A stretch of DNA of 64,000 bases from Methanomassiliicoccaceae archaeon (GTDB lineage Archaea > Thermoplasmatota > Thermoplasmata > Methanomassiliicoccales > Methanomethylophilaceae): contig PUJZ01000026.1 of assembly GCA_003550345.1 (NCBI GenBank), forward strand, positions 19,371-83,370, read 5' to 3'. The notes beneath the pieces were generated by a model. That model had not been told where the DNA came from. It saw only the letters and a list, made by a program, of their open reading frames with translations, and searched no databases. The position numbers were made by a program, and so were the translations under genes. Shown here in pieces: positions 51,695-59,723 of this stretch (its first letter is position 1; each line of letters begins with the position of its first letter).

Positions 51695-51934
51695 TCAGCC
51701 GCCCTCGGGGTCCGGTATCAGCTCCAGGACGTCCTCGGCCTTAAGCCCCGCGTCCTGGACGGTGGACTGCCCCTTGAGCAGCTTCTTGCCCCGGCGGAGC
51801 ACGTAGGCGCCGGCCTCCTTATGCCAGAACTCGGCGGCTCCTTCGATGATGTCTTCGATCGTGGTGTGGGCCTCCAGCTCCATGTTCAGCGTGGAGCCGT
51901 TCTCAGCGTTCCTTATGGTCACTTCGATGGTCAC
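51695..51934 (-). CDS. Ubiquitin-like protein ending in Gly-Gly
   Basis: 79 aa. Beta-grasp pattern: MTIEVTIRN (b1), STLNMELEAH (b2), TTIEDIIEGAAEFW (helix), YVLRRGKKLLKG (b3) and DVLELIPDPEGG (b5 and tail). It ends exactly in GG, so it needs no processing before activation. Start is GTG at 51934 with GGTGA six bases upstream. Lies between the E1 gene and the E2 gene. Strong candidate for the modifier of this system; distinct from MoaD/ThiS because of its E2/JAMM neighbours. Confidence 0.85.
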   Translation of the reverse strand: MTIEVTIRNAENGSTLNMELEAHTTIEDIIEGAAEFWHKEAGAYVLRRGKKLLKGQSTVQDAGLKAEDVLELIPDPEGG

Positions 51935-51974
51935 CTTTCTTCACCTTCCCTGTTCTTTATCATGCCATTCCTGG

Positions 51975-51985
51975 GCCGTGCATAA
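51975..51985 (-). promoter_or_regulatory. TATA-like box before the Ubl gene
   Basis: The minus strand reads CATGTTTTATGCAC in the 67-bp gap between the E1 stop and the Ubl start, about 45 bp before the GTG. It could give the Ubl-E2-JAMM genes their own transcript in addition to read-through from E1. Confidence 0.4.
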
Positions 51986-51995
51986 AACATGGTTG

Positions 51996-52016
51996 CTACA
52001 TTTACACTACATCCCC
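51996..52016 (-). promoter_or_regulatory. 21-bp repeated element, copy 1 (overlaps the E1 stop)
   Basis: The plus strand reads CTACATTTACACTACATCCC plus one C. It matches the copy at 56850-56870 at 19 of 21 positions and lies just upstream of the TATA-like box of the Ubl gene. Part of it encodes the last codons and stop of E1. Possible operator shared with the wHTH-TPR gene. Confidence 0.4.
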
Positions 52017-52775
52017 GTGGTTGGGGCAGCCTCGGTCGACATCCAGCTCCAGGACCAGGGAGGAGTCGCCCATGCCATCGTAGAACAGCATGTGGCGAAC
52101 GCAGGCGTCCTCCCGTGAGCTCAGTATCTTCAAGCCCTCCCGGGTCTGCAGCGCCGCCATGACGGCGGTGGTGCTTATCTCCGCCGCCATCGGCGGCTCG
52201 TAGTAGGAGAAGTCGCCCCCGGTGCAGCTGAACCTCCTCTCCAATACCCGGTAGTGGCTGCGGTTCATCGAGCACTGCAGACAAGGGCCGTCCTGGAGCA
52301 CGACCTGCATCTTCCCGCGGCTGCCGTCCGTGCCCGCATCCACATAGGGCAGGCGGTGACGGCGGCAATGGGAGTTGAGGTGGAGCCGGGCCTTGACGTT
52401 ATCCAGGCAGCCGAGGGCGAGGTCGAATCCCCCCCAATCGAGGTCGGCGTCCTCCAGCGTGGACACCAGCGCCTCCACGCGGCATCCGGGGGACATCTCA
52501 GCGGCGCGTTGGGCCAGCAGTTCCGCCTTGGCCTTGCCGGCGGCGGCGTCAGCGTCGCGGAAGAATAGGCAGCGGTTCAGATTGCTGAGCTCCACATGGT
52601 CCATGTCCACCACGGTTATGGAGCCCGCCCCGGAGAGGGCCAGGTTCTTGACCGTCTCGTTGCCCAGGGCGCCCGCCCCCACCACCAGGCAGCGCGAGCG
52701 GCGCAACGCAGGCAGGTCTAACCATCCCACCCGGCGTGAGCGGTCCCATCTGTCCTCCCCCCTGGACAGAGACAT
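52002..52775 (-). CDS. E1-like ubiquitin/ThiF-family activating enzyme
   Basis: 257 aa from ATG 52775. An ATG 29 codons upstream lies above the likely transcription start: TATA-like boxes at about 52840-52847 and 52799-52810. The adenylation domain has VVGAGALGNE (31-40), VVDMDHVELSNLNR (D57/D59, R68), K82 and D125 in GCLDN. Zinc ligands are probably C165/C168 (CLQC) and C250/H253 (CPNH). C184 in RFSCTGGD is the best candidate for the catalytic Cys. There is no rhodanese domain as in MoeB. First gene of the E1-Ubl-E2-JAMM cluster, divergent from trpS. Confidence 0.9.
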   Translation of the reverse strand: MSLSRGEDRWDRSRRVGWLDLPALRRSRCLVVGAGALGNETVKNLALSGAGSITVVDMDHVELSNLNRCLFFRDADAAAGKAKAELLAQRAAEMSPGCRVEALVSTLEDADLDWGGFDLALGCLDNVKARLHLNSHCRRHRLPYVDAGTDGSRGKMQVVLQDGPCLQCSMNRSHYRVLERRFSCTGGDFSYYEPPMAAEISTTAVMAALQTREGLKILSSREDACVRHMLFYDGMGDSSLVLELDVDRGCPNHGDVV

Positions 52776-52839
52776 CGGTTTTCGATGGGCTTCCTCGGAT
52801 ATATCTGTATCCGATGCATGAACGTTCCCCGCGCCATAG

Positions 52840-52850
52840 AATGTTAAATA
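52840..52850. promoter_or_regulatory. Divergent promoter region between E1 and trpS
   Basis: ATGTTAAATACGAAA has TATA-like character on both strands: about 30-40 bp before the trpS ATG at 52882 on the plus strand, and upstream of the E1 gene on the minus strand. A second minus-strand box, GATATATCC, at about 52799-52810 fits a leaderless E1 mRNA. Confidence 0.45.
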
Positions 52851-52881
52851 CGAAATCACCAATCATCACGGTGATATCCAC

Positions 52882-54006
52882 ATGAGCCCCGAATTCAAGG
52901 TAACCCCCTGGGAGGTCAGCGGTGAGGTGGACTACGATGTCTTGGTGGAGCGCTTCGGGACCAACCGCATCGACGAAGCCCTCAGGGAGCGGATGGCCTC
53001 CTATGGAGCCGAGCACACCCTTCTGAAGAGGAACGTCTTCTACTCCCACCGCGACATGAATTGGCTCCTGGACCTCTATGACAAGGGCAAGCCCTTCTTC
53101 CTCTACACCGGACGAGGGCCCTCGGGGGACACCCACCTCGGCCACCTCATGCCCTGGATATTCGCCAAGCACCTGCAGGACGTCTTCGGCGCCACCATCT
53201 ACTTCCAGCTAACCGATGATGAGAAGTACCTGTTCCGCTCCGACCTGGAGCTGGAGGACACCCGCTCCATGGCATACCAGAACGCCTTGGACTTCCTCGC
53301 CCTGGGATTCGACCCCGAGAGGACGAGGATAATACTGGACACCGAGAACATCCATCGCCTTTACCCCCTGGCTCTGAAGGTATCCAAGAGGGTGACCTTC
53401 TCCACCGCGAAGGCGGTCTTCGGATTCGACAACAGCAACAACATCGGCTCGATATTCTACACGTCCATACAGGCGGCCCCCTGCTTCATCGAATCCGAGA
53501 TGAAGGGGGAGAACATCCCCTGCCTCATTCCATGCGGCATCGACCAGGACCCCCATTTCCGTGTCGCCCGCGATGTGGCCCCCGTCCTCGGCTACTACAA
53601 GCCAGCGCTCATCCACAACAAGATGTTCCCTGGCCTGGAGGGCGGTGACAAGATGTCCTCCTCAAGTCCGGAGACTACCATATACACCACCGATTCGCCC
53701 AAGGCGGTGAAGCGCAAGGTGGGCAAGGCCTTCACCGGCGGGCGCGTCTCCGCCGAGGAGCAGAGGGCCGAGGGGGGGAACCCCGAGGTCTGCGCCGTGT
53801 TCAAGTACAAATTCTTCCTCTTCGAGGAGGACGATGCCAAGCTGGACGAGCTGGTCTCCCGTTGCCGCAGCGGCGACATACTCTGCGGCGAGTGCAAGGC
53901 AGACCTCAGCGCCAAGATCATCGATTTCCTCACCGAGCACCAGCGGCGCCGCGGGGAGGCCGAGGCGTTCATAGGCGACGTGACACTGGACGGCTTCGAC
54001 TGGTGA
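52882..54006 (+). CDS. trpS: Tryptophanyl-tRNA synthetase
   Basis: 374 aa, archaeal/eukaryotic type class I synthetase. GRGPSGDTHLGHLMPW carries the HIGH-like THLGH (84-88), KMSSSSP (from K257) is the KMSKS motif, and AAPCFIESEM and PCGIDQDPHFR are typical. The start is ATG at 52882. It is divergent from the Ubl cluster, and pheS follows by 42 bp with its own TATA-like box. Confidence 0.96.
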   Translation: MSPEFKVTPWEVSGEVDYDVLVERFGTNRIDEALRERMASYGAEHTLLKRNVFYSHRDMNWLLDLYDKGKPFFLYTGRGPSGDTHLGHLMPWIFAKHLQDVFGATIYFQLTDDEKYLFRSDLELEDTRSMAYQNALDFLALGFDPERTRIILDTENIHRLYPLALKVSKRVTFSTAKAVFGFDNSNNIGSIFYTSIQAAPCFIESEMKGENIPCLIPCGIDQDPHFRVARDVAPVLGYYKPALIHNKMFPGLEGGDKMSSSSPETTIYTTDSPKAVKRKVGKAFTGGRVSAEEQRAEGGNPEVCAVFKYKFFLFEEDDAKLDELVSRCRSGDILCGECKADLSAKIIDFLTEHQRRRGEAEAFIGDVTLDGFDW

Positions 54007-54048
54007 GGCCTGAAAAAACCTTATAAGCGTTACATTATACCAAATGCC

Positions 54049-55569
54049 ATGTGCCCCCCGAGCGTCCTGGACGGCCTGAGCCACAACGAGAAGAGGCTCC
54101 TCTTGGAACTGGACAAGGAGGGCGGCCGCGCCAGCCCCGCCCGCATCCTGGAGGCCTCCGACTTCGGGCTCGAGGTGGAGATAATGAACTCCGCCTCCTG
54201 GCTCCAGAGCAAGGGGCTGCTGCGCATCGAGGAGAGCAGCGAGCGCATCTTCACCCTCGGCGACCGGTCAGCGGTGGAAGAGGGCCTCCCCGAGCGCCGG
54301 GCATTGAAGGCCATCGACGAGGCGGGCGGGGAGATGGATATGAACCGCCTCTCCGAGTTGCTGGGAGCGGAGGAGGTCAAGGTGGCCGTCGGCTGGCTGA
54401 AGCGCAAGGGCCTGGCGGACATCGTCCGTGACGGCGACGCCAAGAAGCTCCGCCTCACCGCGGCGGGGAGGGAGGCCCTCGGCCGGACGATGGAGGACGA
54501 GGAGCTCCTGGCGCGCATGGCGGAGGGGCCGCTGTCCGAAAGGGACGCCCCCGCAGCCCTGCTCAAGGACCTCAGCGGCCGCGGGGGGCTGGTGCGAGAG
54601 GAGGTGAGCATAAGCCGTGTGCTTCAGCTCACCCCCGCGGGCGAGGAGGCGGTCAGGGCGGGCATAGAGCTGAAGGAGGAGCTGGTGCAGCTCACCCCTG
54701 AGCTGCTGCAGACCGGCCGCTGGAGGGAGAAGGATTTCCGCCGCTACGATGTGAGCACCTTCGCACCGGCGCTGCATCCCGCCAAGAGGCACCCCCTCAC
54801 CCGGCTGGGGGACCGCATCAGGTCGATATTCGTGCAGATGGGCTTTGCCGAGATAGAGGAGGAGTACGTACAGTCCGCGTTCTGGAACATGGACGTCCTC
54901 TTCACACCCCAGGACCACCCTGCCCGCGACCTCCATGACACCTTCTATCTGGAGGACCCGGCCTCGGTGGAGCTCGAGGACAAGGAGCTGGTGGAGAAGG
55001 TCCGACGCATCCATATCGACGGCGGCGACACCGGCTCGGCGGGATGGGGAGGCGAATGGTCGGAGGGGACCGCCGCCAAGGCGCTGCTGCGCACCCACAC
55101 CACCGTCAACACCATCAAGCACCTGTCCAAGAATCCTGACCCCCCCATAAAGGTCTTCTCCCTGGCGAGGCTGCACCGCAACGAGGCCATCGACGCCACC
55201 CATCTGCCGGAGTTCACGCAGATCGAGGGCATCGTGGTGGACGAGAACGGCAGCTTCGACATGCTGGTGTCCATACTGCAGGAGTTCTATCGGCGCATGG
55301 GCTTCGAGGAGATGCGCATCCGCCCCGCCTACTTCCCCTACACCGAGCCGTCGCTGGAGGTGGAGGTGTTCTTCAACGGCCGCTGGATGGAGCTCGGCGG
55401 AGCCGGCATCTTCCGGCCTGAGGTGGTGGCGCCCTTCGGCGTCAAGCACCCGGTGCTGGCCTGGGGCCTGGGATTCGAGCGCCTGGCGATGCTGACCTGG
55501 GACATCAAGGACATCCGCGACCTCTACGTGAGCGACATCGACATGCTGCGCCGCAGCACCGTGTTCTGA
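54049..55569 (+). CDS. pheS: Phenylalanyl-tRNA synthetase, alpha subunit
   Basis: 506 aa, archaeal/eukaryotic type. Winged-helix repeats fill the first 200 residues (LLLELDKEGGRASPARIL and so on); the class II core follows with RIRSIFVQMGFAE, DVLFTPQDHPARD, RTHTTVNT, FSLARLHRNE and the motif 3 region GWGLGFERLAM (read AWGLGFERL). CCTTATAAGCG at 54019-54028 lies about 25 bp before the ATG: leaderless. pheT is not in the window. Confidence 0.96.
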   Translation: MCPPSVLDGLSHNEKRLLLELDKEGGRASPARILEASDFGLEVEIMNSASWLQSKGLLRIEESSERIFTLGDRSAVEEGLPERRALKAIDEAGGEMDMNRLSELLGAEEVKVAVGWLKRKGLADIVRDGDAKKLRLTAAGREALGRTMEDEELLARMAEGPLSERDAPAALLKDLSGRGGLVREEVSISRVLQLTPAGEEAVRAGIELKEELVQLTPELLQTGRWREKDFRRYDVSTFAPALHPAKRHPLTRLGDRIRSIFVQMGFAEIEEEYVQSAFWNMDVLFTPQDHPARDLHDTFYLEDPASVELEDKELVEKVRRIHIDGGDTGSAGWGGEWSEGTAAKALLRTHTTVNTIKHLSKNPDPPIKVFSLARLHRNEAIDATHLPEFTQIEGIVVDENGSFDMLVSILQEFYRRMGFEEMRIRPAYFPYTEPSLEVEVFFNGRWMELGGAGIFRPEVVAPFGVKHPVLAWGLGFERLAMLTWDIKDIRDLYVSDIDMLRRSTVF

Positions 55570-56805
55570 TCAGCGCCCCAGGCGGAAATGCTCGGAGGCG
55601 CGGTCCTGCACCCCCGCGGCCTGATAGGCCTCGCCGAGGAGAAGATGCCATCGCTGCCGGCCGTCCTCCGGCGCCATCCCCATGCCCTTGCTGAGGGTCT
55701 TCACCGCCTCGTCGCAGCGCCCGCTCCGCAGCAGTGACTTCCCCAGATGCAGCAGAACCAGGTCGGCGCGGTCGTAGCTGCCGTCCTCGGCGCTGCGGGC
55801 CAGCAACGCCTCAAGGGCGTCTATGGACTCCTGGTGCCGGCCCTGCTCGCAGAGGAGGTCGGCTATCCGGCACTCGAGCTCGGTGTCGATGCCCGGCCCG
55901 CGGGCGGAGAGCAGCGATCCGAGCGCCGAGTCCAGGTCGCCCTCCAGGGCGAGAAGCTCCCCCTCCAGGATGAGGCCGAGGCGGCGGTCGGGCCCTTCGA
56001 GCATCCCCTCGATGATGGAGCGGGACCTATCGGCATCGCCAGCGGCCATGGCCGCCTTCGCCTTCAGGGCGTCCACCTCTCCGCGGTACTTCTCCGGGAC
56101 CTCTTCCAGGAGGACGAGGGTGTCGTTGAGGCCGTCGCCGGCCTCCAGCAGCGAGGCGCCGCGGGAGGATATCAGCATCGCCGCCTCGCGGCCGCGGCCG
56201 GCGCGCACCAGGTGATGCAAGCGCTCAGCATAGTCCTTGGCGCGCAGGCAGTGGTCCGCCGCCATGCTGTGGCAGCTGCGCCGTGACGCAGGGTCCATGA
56301 GCTCAGGGATGCGCGAGCGCATGTTGGCCGGCACGTCAGCGAGCCCGTCGTCATTGAGCGGCACCATCCTGGCGGCCTCGCCGAGGACGGCGGGGTCGAA
56401 CGGATTGCGGAAGACGCAGGCAAGGCCGAACGACGCCCTCTCCGCCTCATCCAGGGAATCCCACATCAGCTCGGGGTCGCAGCGGGCGAGGTCCAGGATG
56501 CTGCTGACATCGATGCCCGCCTCGGAGGCGTAATGCTCGATCAGGCCCGCCCTCTCCCTGCCTGCAGGGGTCAGCTCATAGACCTTGCGGCGGGAACGGC
56601 TCCCTTTGATATGTGCCAGCCCCTCGCTTATAAGTCCGGCCTCCTTCAGCTTCTTCAACTCTATGGCGGCGTGGGCCCGCGATATCCTCGCCGCCGATGA
56701 GATGCCGTTCTGGCTTACATCGGCGGGGGCGCTGTACTCGTCGCAGCGGCCGATGAATCGGCTCAGATGGACGAGGATCCTTTCGGCAACGGTCAATCCG
56801 GTCAT
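55570..56805 (-). CDS. Winged-helix/TPR protein, probable transcription regulator
   Basis: 411 aa. The N-terminal 85 residues form a winged HTH (TVAERILVHLSRF, QNGISSAARISRAHAAIELKKLKEAGL, RRKVYELTPAGRERA). The rest is a set of helical TPR-like repeats (about 180-405; EALLARSAED, LGKSLLRSGRCDEAVKTL). Such wHTH-TPR proteins are common in Methanomassiliicoccales-like and other archaea. A TATA-like GTTATATAGTT about 25 bp before ATG 56805 suggests a leaderless mRNA. The 21-bp element at 56850-56870 is just upstream. It ends 1 bp after pheS, convergent. Confidence 0.78.
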   Translation of the reverse strand: MTGLTVAERILVHLSRFIGRCDEYSAPADVSQNGISSAARISRAHAAIELKKLKEAGLISEGLAHIKGSRSRRKVYELTPAGRERAGLIEHYASEAGIDVSSILDLARCDPELMWDSLDEAERASFGLACVFRNPFDPAVLGEAARMVPLNDDGLADVPANMRSRIPELMDPASRRSCHSMAADHCLRAKDYAERLHHLVRAGRGREAAMLISSRGASLLEAGDGLNDTLVLLEEVPEKYRGEVDALKAKAAMAAGDADRSRSIIEGMLEGPDRRLGLILEGELLALEGDLDSALGSLLSARGPGIDTELECRIADLLCEQGRHQESIDALEALLARSAEDGSYDRADLVLLHLGKSLLRSGRCDEAVKTLSKGMGMAPEDGRQRWHLLLGEAYQAAGVQDRASEHFRLGR

Positions 56806-56829
56806 CGCACTCGGCTTTCATTCGTTGTC

Positions 56830-56841
56830 GCAACTATATAA
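56830..56841 (-). promoter_or_regulatory. TATA-like box for the wHTH-TPR gene
   Basis: The minus strand reads GGGTTATATAGTTG, about 25-30 bp before the ATG at 56805, so transcription should start close to the start codon. Confidence 0.55.
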
Positions 56842-56849
56842 CCCGCTCC

Positions 56850-56870
56850 CTACATTGACACTACATCCCG
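56850..56870 (-). promoter_or_regulatory. 21-bp repeated element, copy 2
   Basis: The plus strand reads CTACATTGACACTACATCCC plus one G; 19 of 21 bases match the copy at 51996-52016. Located just upstream of the BRE/TATA region of the wHTH-TPR gene and also upstream of dtdA. Suggests a common regulator. Confidence 0.4.
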
Positions 56871-56911
56871 CACCGGAAAGCGTTATGTCCTGCGACCCTT
56901 TTCACCGATGC

Positions 56912-57748
56912 ATGCGCCTATTGGTGAGCAGCGAGGAGGACGTCGCCTCCCGCAACATGCGCGACCTGCTGATGCGGAAGAGGGAGTGGGAGACGCTCGA
57001 CGGCGGGGAGTTCGGCGAGGGCCGGCTGCTGCGCAGCGGCGGGCTGCTCATGGCCACCATCGAAGGCATACACATCTACGAGGACGACCTAGACCGGCGT
57101 GCCGCCGATGCCAGCGGCCTCCCCGTCGATGAGGTTGTATTCCTGTCAAGGCACAAGGCTGCCTCCGCCATCCCCACCCTTACGGTGCATCCCATCGGCA
57201 ACTTCGGCAAAGCGGAATTCGGCGGCAGGGACGGAAGGCTGGTGCCGCCGGCCCCCTCGCTGATGAACGCGCTGCTGCGGCGCATCGCCGAGCTGGGGGC
57301 GCATCTGTCTTTCCAGATATCCTTCGAGGTCACCCACCACGGGCCTTGGCTGGAGACGCCCACCGTGTATGTGGAGATAGGCAGCGACGAGGGCCAATGG
57401 GGCGACATGGACGCCGCCCGCTGTCTCACCGACGCGCTGCTCAGCGCCGAGGAGAGGAAGCACCCGGTGCTGATCGGGCTCGGAGGGGGCCACTACGGCC
57501 CCCGCTTCACCGACATCGCCCTCAGCCGCCAGGCCGACTTCGGCCACATGGTGCCCTCGCACGTGCTCGACCGCTGCTCCATCGAGGAGATAAGGGAGAT
57601 AGTGGCCTATGCGATGAGGATCAGCGGCGCCTCGGCCGCGTACATGCACCGCAAATCCATGAAGCGCTCGCGCGCCTCGGCCATCAAGGAGATGCTGGAG
57701 GGTATGGGAGTACCGCTGCTGCGCTCCGAGGACCTGGAGCCTCTATGA
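56912..57748 (+). CDS. dtdA: D-aminoacyl-tRNA deacylase, archaeal DtdA type
   Basis: 278 aa from ATG 56912 (MRLLVSSEEDVASRNM, the usual start of this family); an ATG nine codons upstream is the alternative. LSRHKAASAIPTLTVHPIGN, FEVTHHGPWL, GGGHYGPRFTDI and GHMVPSH are the His-rich signatures. It hydrolyses D-amino acids from mischarged tRNA. It overlaps pyrH by 6 bp, convergent. Confidence 0.94.
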   Translation: MRLLVSSEEDVASRNMRDLLMRKREWETLDGGEFGEGRLLRSGGLLMATIEGIHIYEDDLDRRAADASGLPVDEVVFLSRHKAASAIPTLTVHPIGNFGKAEFGGRDGRLVPPAPSLMNALLRRIAELGAHLSFQISFEVTHHGPWLETPTVYVEIGSDEGQWGDMDAARCLTDALLSAEERKHPVLIGLGGGHYGPRFTDIALSRQADFGHMVPSHVLDRCSIEEIREIVAYAMRISGASAAYMHRKSMKRSRASAIKEMLEGMGVPLLRSEDLEPL

Positions 57749-58423
57749 GCGGACCACCGTCCCCTTCACCGGCAGGCCGCCGATGGCGGCCTCCAGGTCC
57801 TCCAGGTCCCGGCCGGAGACGATGATTATGTCTATGCCCTCCTCGCGGGCGATCCTCACCCCCTTGGGGTCGAAGACCGATGAGCGGCCGGCGTCGTGCT
57901 GCGAATAGACCAGCTCCGCCAGCTCGTCGATGCTGAGGGCGGAGAAGCGCTCCGCGTCCGGATTGGCGGCGGGGTCCTCCGAGTACACCGCGTCCACCGA
58001 GGTGGCGTTCACCACCGTTCTGGCACCGAGCTCGCGGGCGAGCATGGTGGCGACGGCGTCGGTGGTGTGGCCGGGGGCGGTGCCTCCCATCACCACCACC
58101 TTCCCCTCCTCGCGCAGCGACGCCGCCTGCTCCACGGTGTCGGGTGCTCCAGTGGAGGCCCGGTCCCCGAGGGCGATGCGAAGCAGGGCGGCGTTGACCC
58201 TTGTCACCATGATGCCCATGGCGTCCAGCTGCTCCACGCTTCCGCCCAGTGCCCGGCCGGTGTCCGAGTAGTAGCGGGAGACCCTCCCTCCGCCGCAGAC
58301 CACGAAAAGGCATCTGCCCTCCGCGGCCCTCTTCAGCATGCAGGCGAGATCCTCGATGTAGGAGGAGTCCCCGTCTCCGGGGATGAGGATCGACCCTCCG
58401 ATGGACACCACGACCGTCTCCAC
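57743..58423 (-). CDS. pyrH: UMP kinase, archaeal type
   Basis: 226 aa amino-acid kinase fold. VVSIGGSILIPGDGDSSYI, VVCGGGRVSRYYSDTGRALG, VMGGTAPGHTTDAVATMLA, VVNATSVDAVYSEDP and FDPKGVRIA are family blocks. It phosphorylates UMP in pyrimidine nucleotide synthesis. TATA-like CGTATAAAGC about 20 bp before the ATG implies a leaderless mRNA. Stop is TAG. Divergent from prf1. Confidence 0.95.
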   Translation of the reverse strand: METVVVSIGGSILIPGDGDSSYIEDLACMLKRAAEGRCLFVVCGGGRVSRYYSDTGRALGGSVEQLDAMGIMVTRVNAALLRIALGDRASTGAPDTVEQAASLREEGKVVVMGGTAPGHTTDAVATMLARELGARTVVNATSVDAVYSEDPAANPDAERFSALSIDELAELVYSQHDAGRSSVFDPKGVRIAREEGIDIIIVSGRDLEDLEAAIGGLPVKGTVVRS

Positions 58424-58490
58424 GTCATCACCAATAGCTTTATACGGGATTCCCTTTCTCTAAAAAAAAATAGCGGGTTGGTTTTATAAT

Positions 58491-59723
58491 ATGGGTGACG
58501 AAAAGTCGGCGGAGCGCGCCAGATATGACTTCAAAAAGGCCATGCAGGAGATAGTGGACCTGCGTGGCCGGGGCACCGAGCTCATATCAGTGTACATTCC
58601 GCCGCACAAGCAGATATCCGATGTCACCGCCTATCTGCGCAACGAGTACTCCCAATCATCGAACATCAAGAGCAAGAGCACCAGGAAGAACGTCACCAGC
58701 GCCATCGAGTCCATAATGTCCAGGCTGAAGACCTTCAACACCGTCCCGGAGAACGGCCTGGTCCTATTCTGCGGCGAGGTGGCCGCCGGCGGCGACCAGA
58801 CCCGCATGGTGCAGTACGTGCTGGAGCCCCCGGAGCCGATGACCGCATTCCTCTACCGCTGCGACTCGACGTTCTTCGTGGAGCCGCTCTCGGACATGCT
58901 GCGGGAGAAGAAGTCCTACGGCCTCATCGTGATGGACCGCTCCGAGGCCACCATCGGCCTTCTGGTGGGCAAGAAGGTCGTCACCATCAAGAACTTCGAC
59001 TCCCAGGTGCCGCGCAAGCACCGCCAGGGCGGGCAGTCGGCGCAGCGTTTCGAGAGGCTGATCGAGCTAGCCGCCCACGAGTTCTTCAAGAAGATCGCCA
59101 ACAACGCCGAGGAGGCCTTCCTGGAGAGGAACGACCTGCAGGGCATCATCGTCGGCGGCCCTGGCGCCACCAAGGACTTCTTCGTCAAGGAGGGCTACCT
59201 GCACCACGAGCTGCAGAAGAAGGTGGTGGACACCTTCGACACCGGATACACCGACGAGTACGGCCTGAAGGAGCTGGTGGCCAACGCCTCCGCCTCCCTG
59301 CAGGACATGGACCTGATGAGGGAGAAGGAGCTCATACAGAGGCTGCTGTCGGAGATCAGGAAGGAGAACGGCGGACTCTCCGCCTACGGCGAGGAACAGG
59401 TCCGGGACCTGACCGTCGCCGGGGCGGTGGACACCATACTGCTATCCGAAGGGCTGGACCGTAAAAGGATCAAAATGCGCTGCGCCAACGGCCATGAGCA
59501 GGAGTTCACCGCCCGCGCCCCGCCGGACAAGCCCAATTGCGACCGCTGCGATGCGCCCATCGAGGAGGTCGAAGGGATGGACCTGGTGGACCACTTCTTC
59601 GAGCTGGCCGAGACCGTTGGCTCCAGGATAGAGCTCATATCCGCCGACTCCGAGGAGGGGGAGATGCTGCTGCGCGCGTTCGGCGGCATCGCCGCCCTGT
59701 TGCGCTTCCAGGTGGTGATGTGA
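58491..59723 (+). CDS. prf1: Peptide chain release factor aRF1
   Basis: 410 aa eRF1-family. The stop-decoding NIKS motif is at 58-61 and GGQ (180-182) in KHRQGGQSAQRF drives peptidyl-tRNA hydrolysis. Domain 3 has the short zinc-like CANGHEQEF and CDRCDAP region. It should read all three stops unless UAG is reassigned. Its stop TGA overlaps the argS ATG by one base. AT-rich boxes (about 58457-58487) fit a short or absent leader. Confidence 0.96.
   Translation: MGDEKSAERARYDFKKAMQEIVDLRGRGTELISVYIPPHKQISDVTAYLRNEYSQSSNIKSKSTRKNVTSAIESIMSRLKTFNTVPENGLVLFCGEVAAGGDQTRMVQYVLEPPEPMTAFLYRCDSTFFVEPLSDMLREKKSYGLIVMDRSEATIGLLVGKKVVTIKNFDSQVPRKHRQGGQSAQRFERLIELAAHEFFKKIANNAEEAFLERNDLQGIIVGGPGATKDFFVKEGYLHHELQKKVVDTFDTGYTDEYGLKELVANASASLQDMDLMREKELIQRLLSEIRKENGGLSAYGEEQVRDLTVAGAVDTILLSEGLDRKRIKMRCANGHEQEFTARAPPDKPNCDRCDAPIEEVEGMDLVDHFFELAETVGSRIELISADSEEGEMLLRAFGGIAALLRFQVVM

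Noticed and set aside
52002..52775. E1-like gene considered as moeB/thiF for cofactor sulfur transfer
   Set aside because: No rhodanese domain, no MoaD/ThiS or cofactor genes nearby, whereas E2 and JAMM genes follow directly.
58457..58472. A-run between pyrH and prf1 considered as a terminator
   Set aside because: It lies between two divergent genes, so no transcript ends there; it is more likely promoter DNA.
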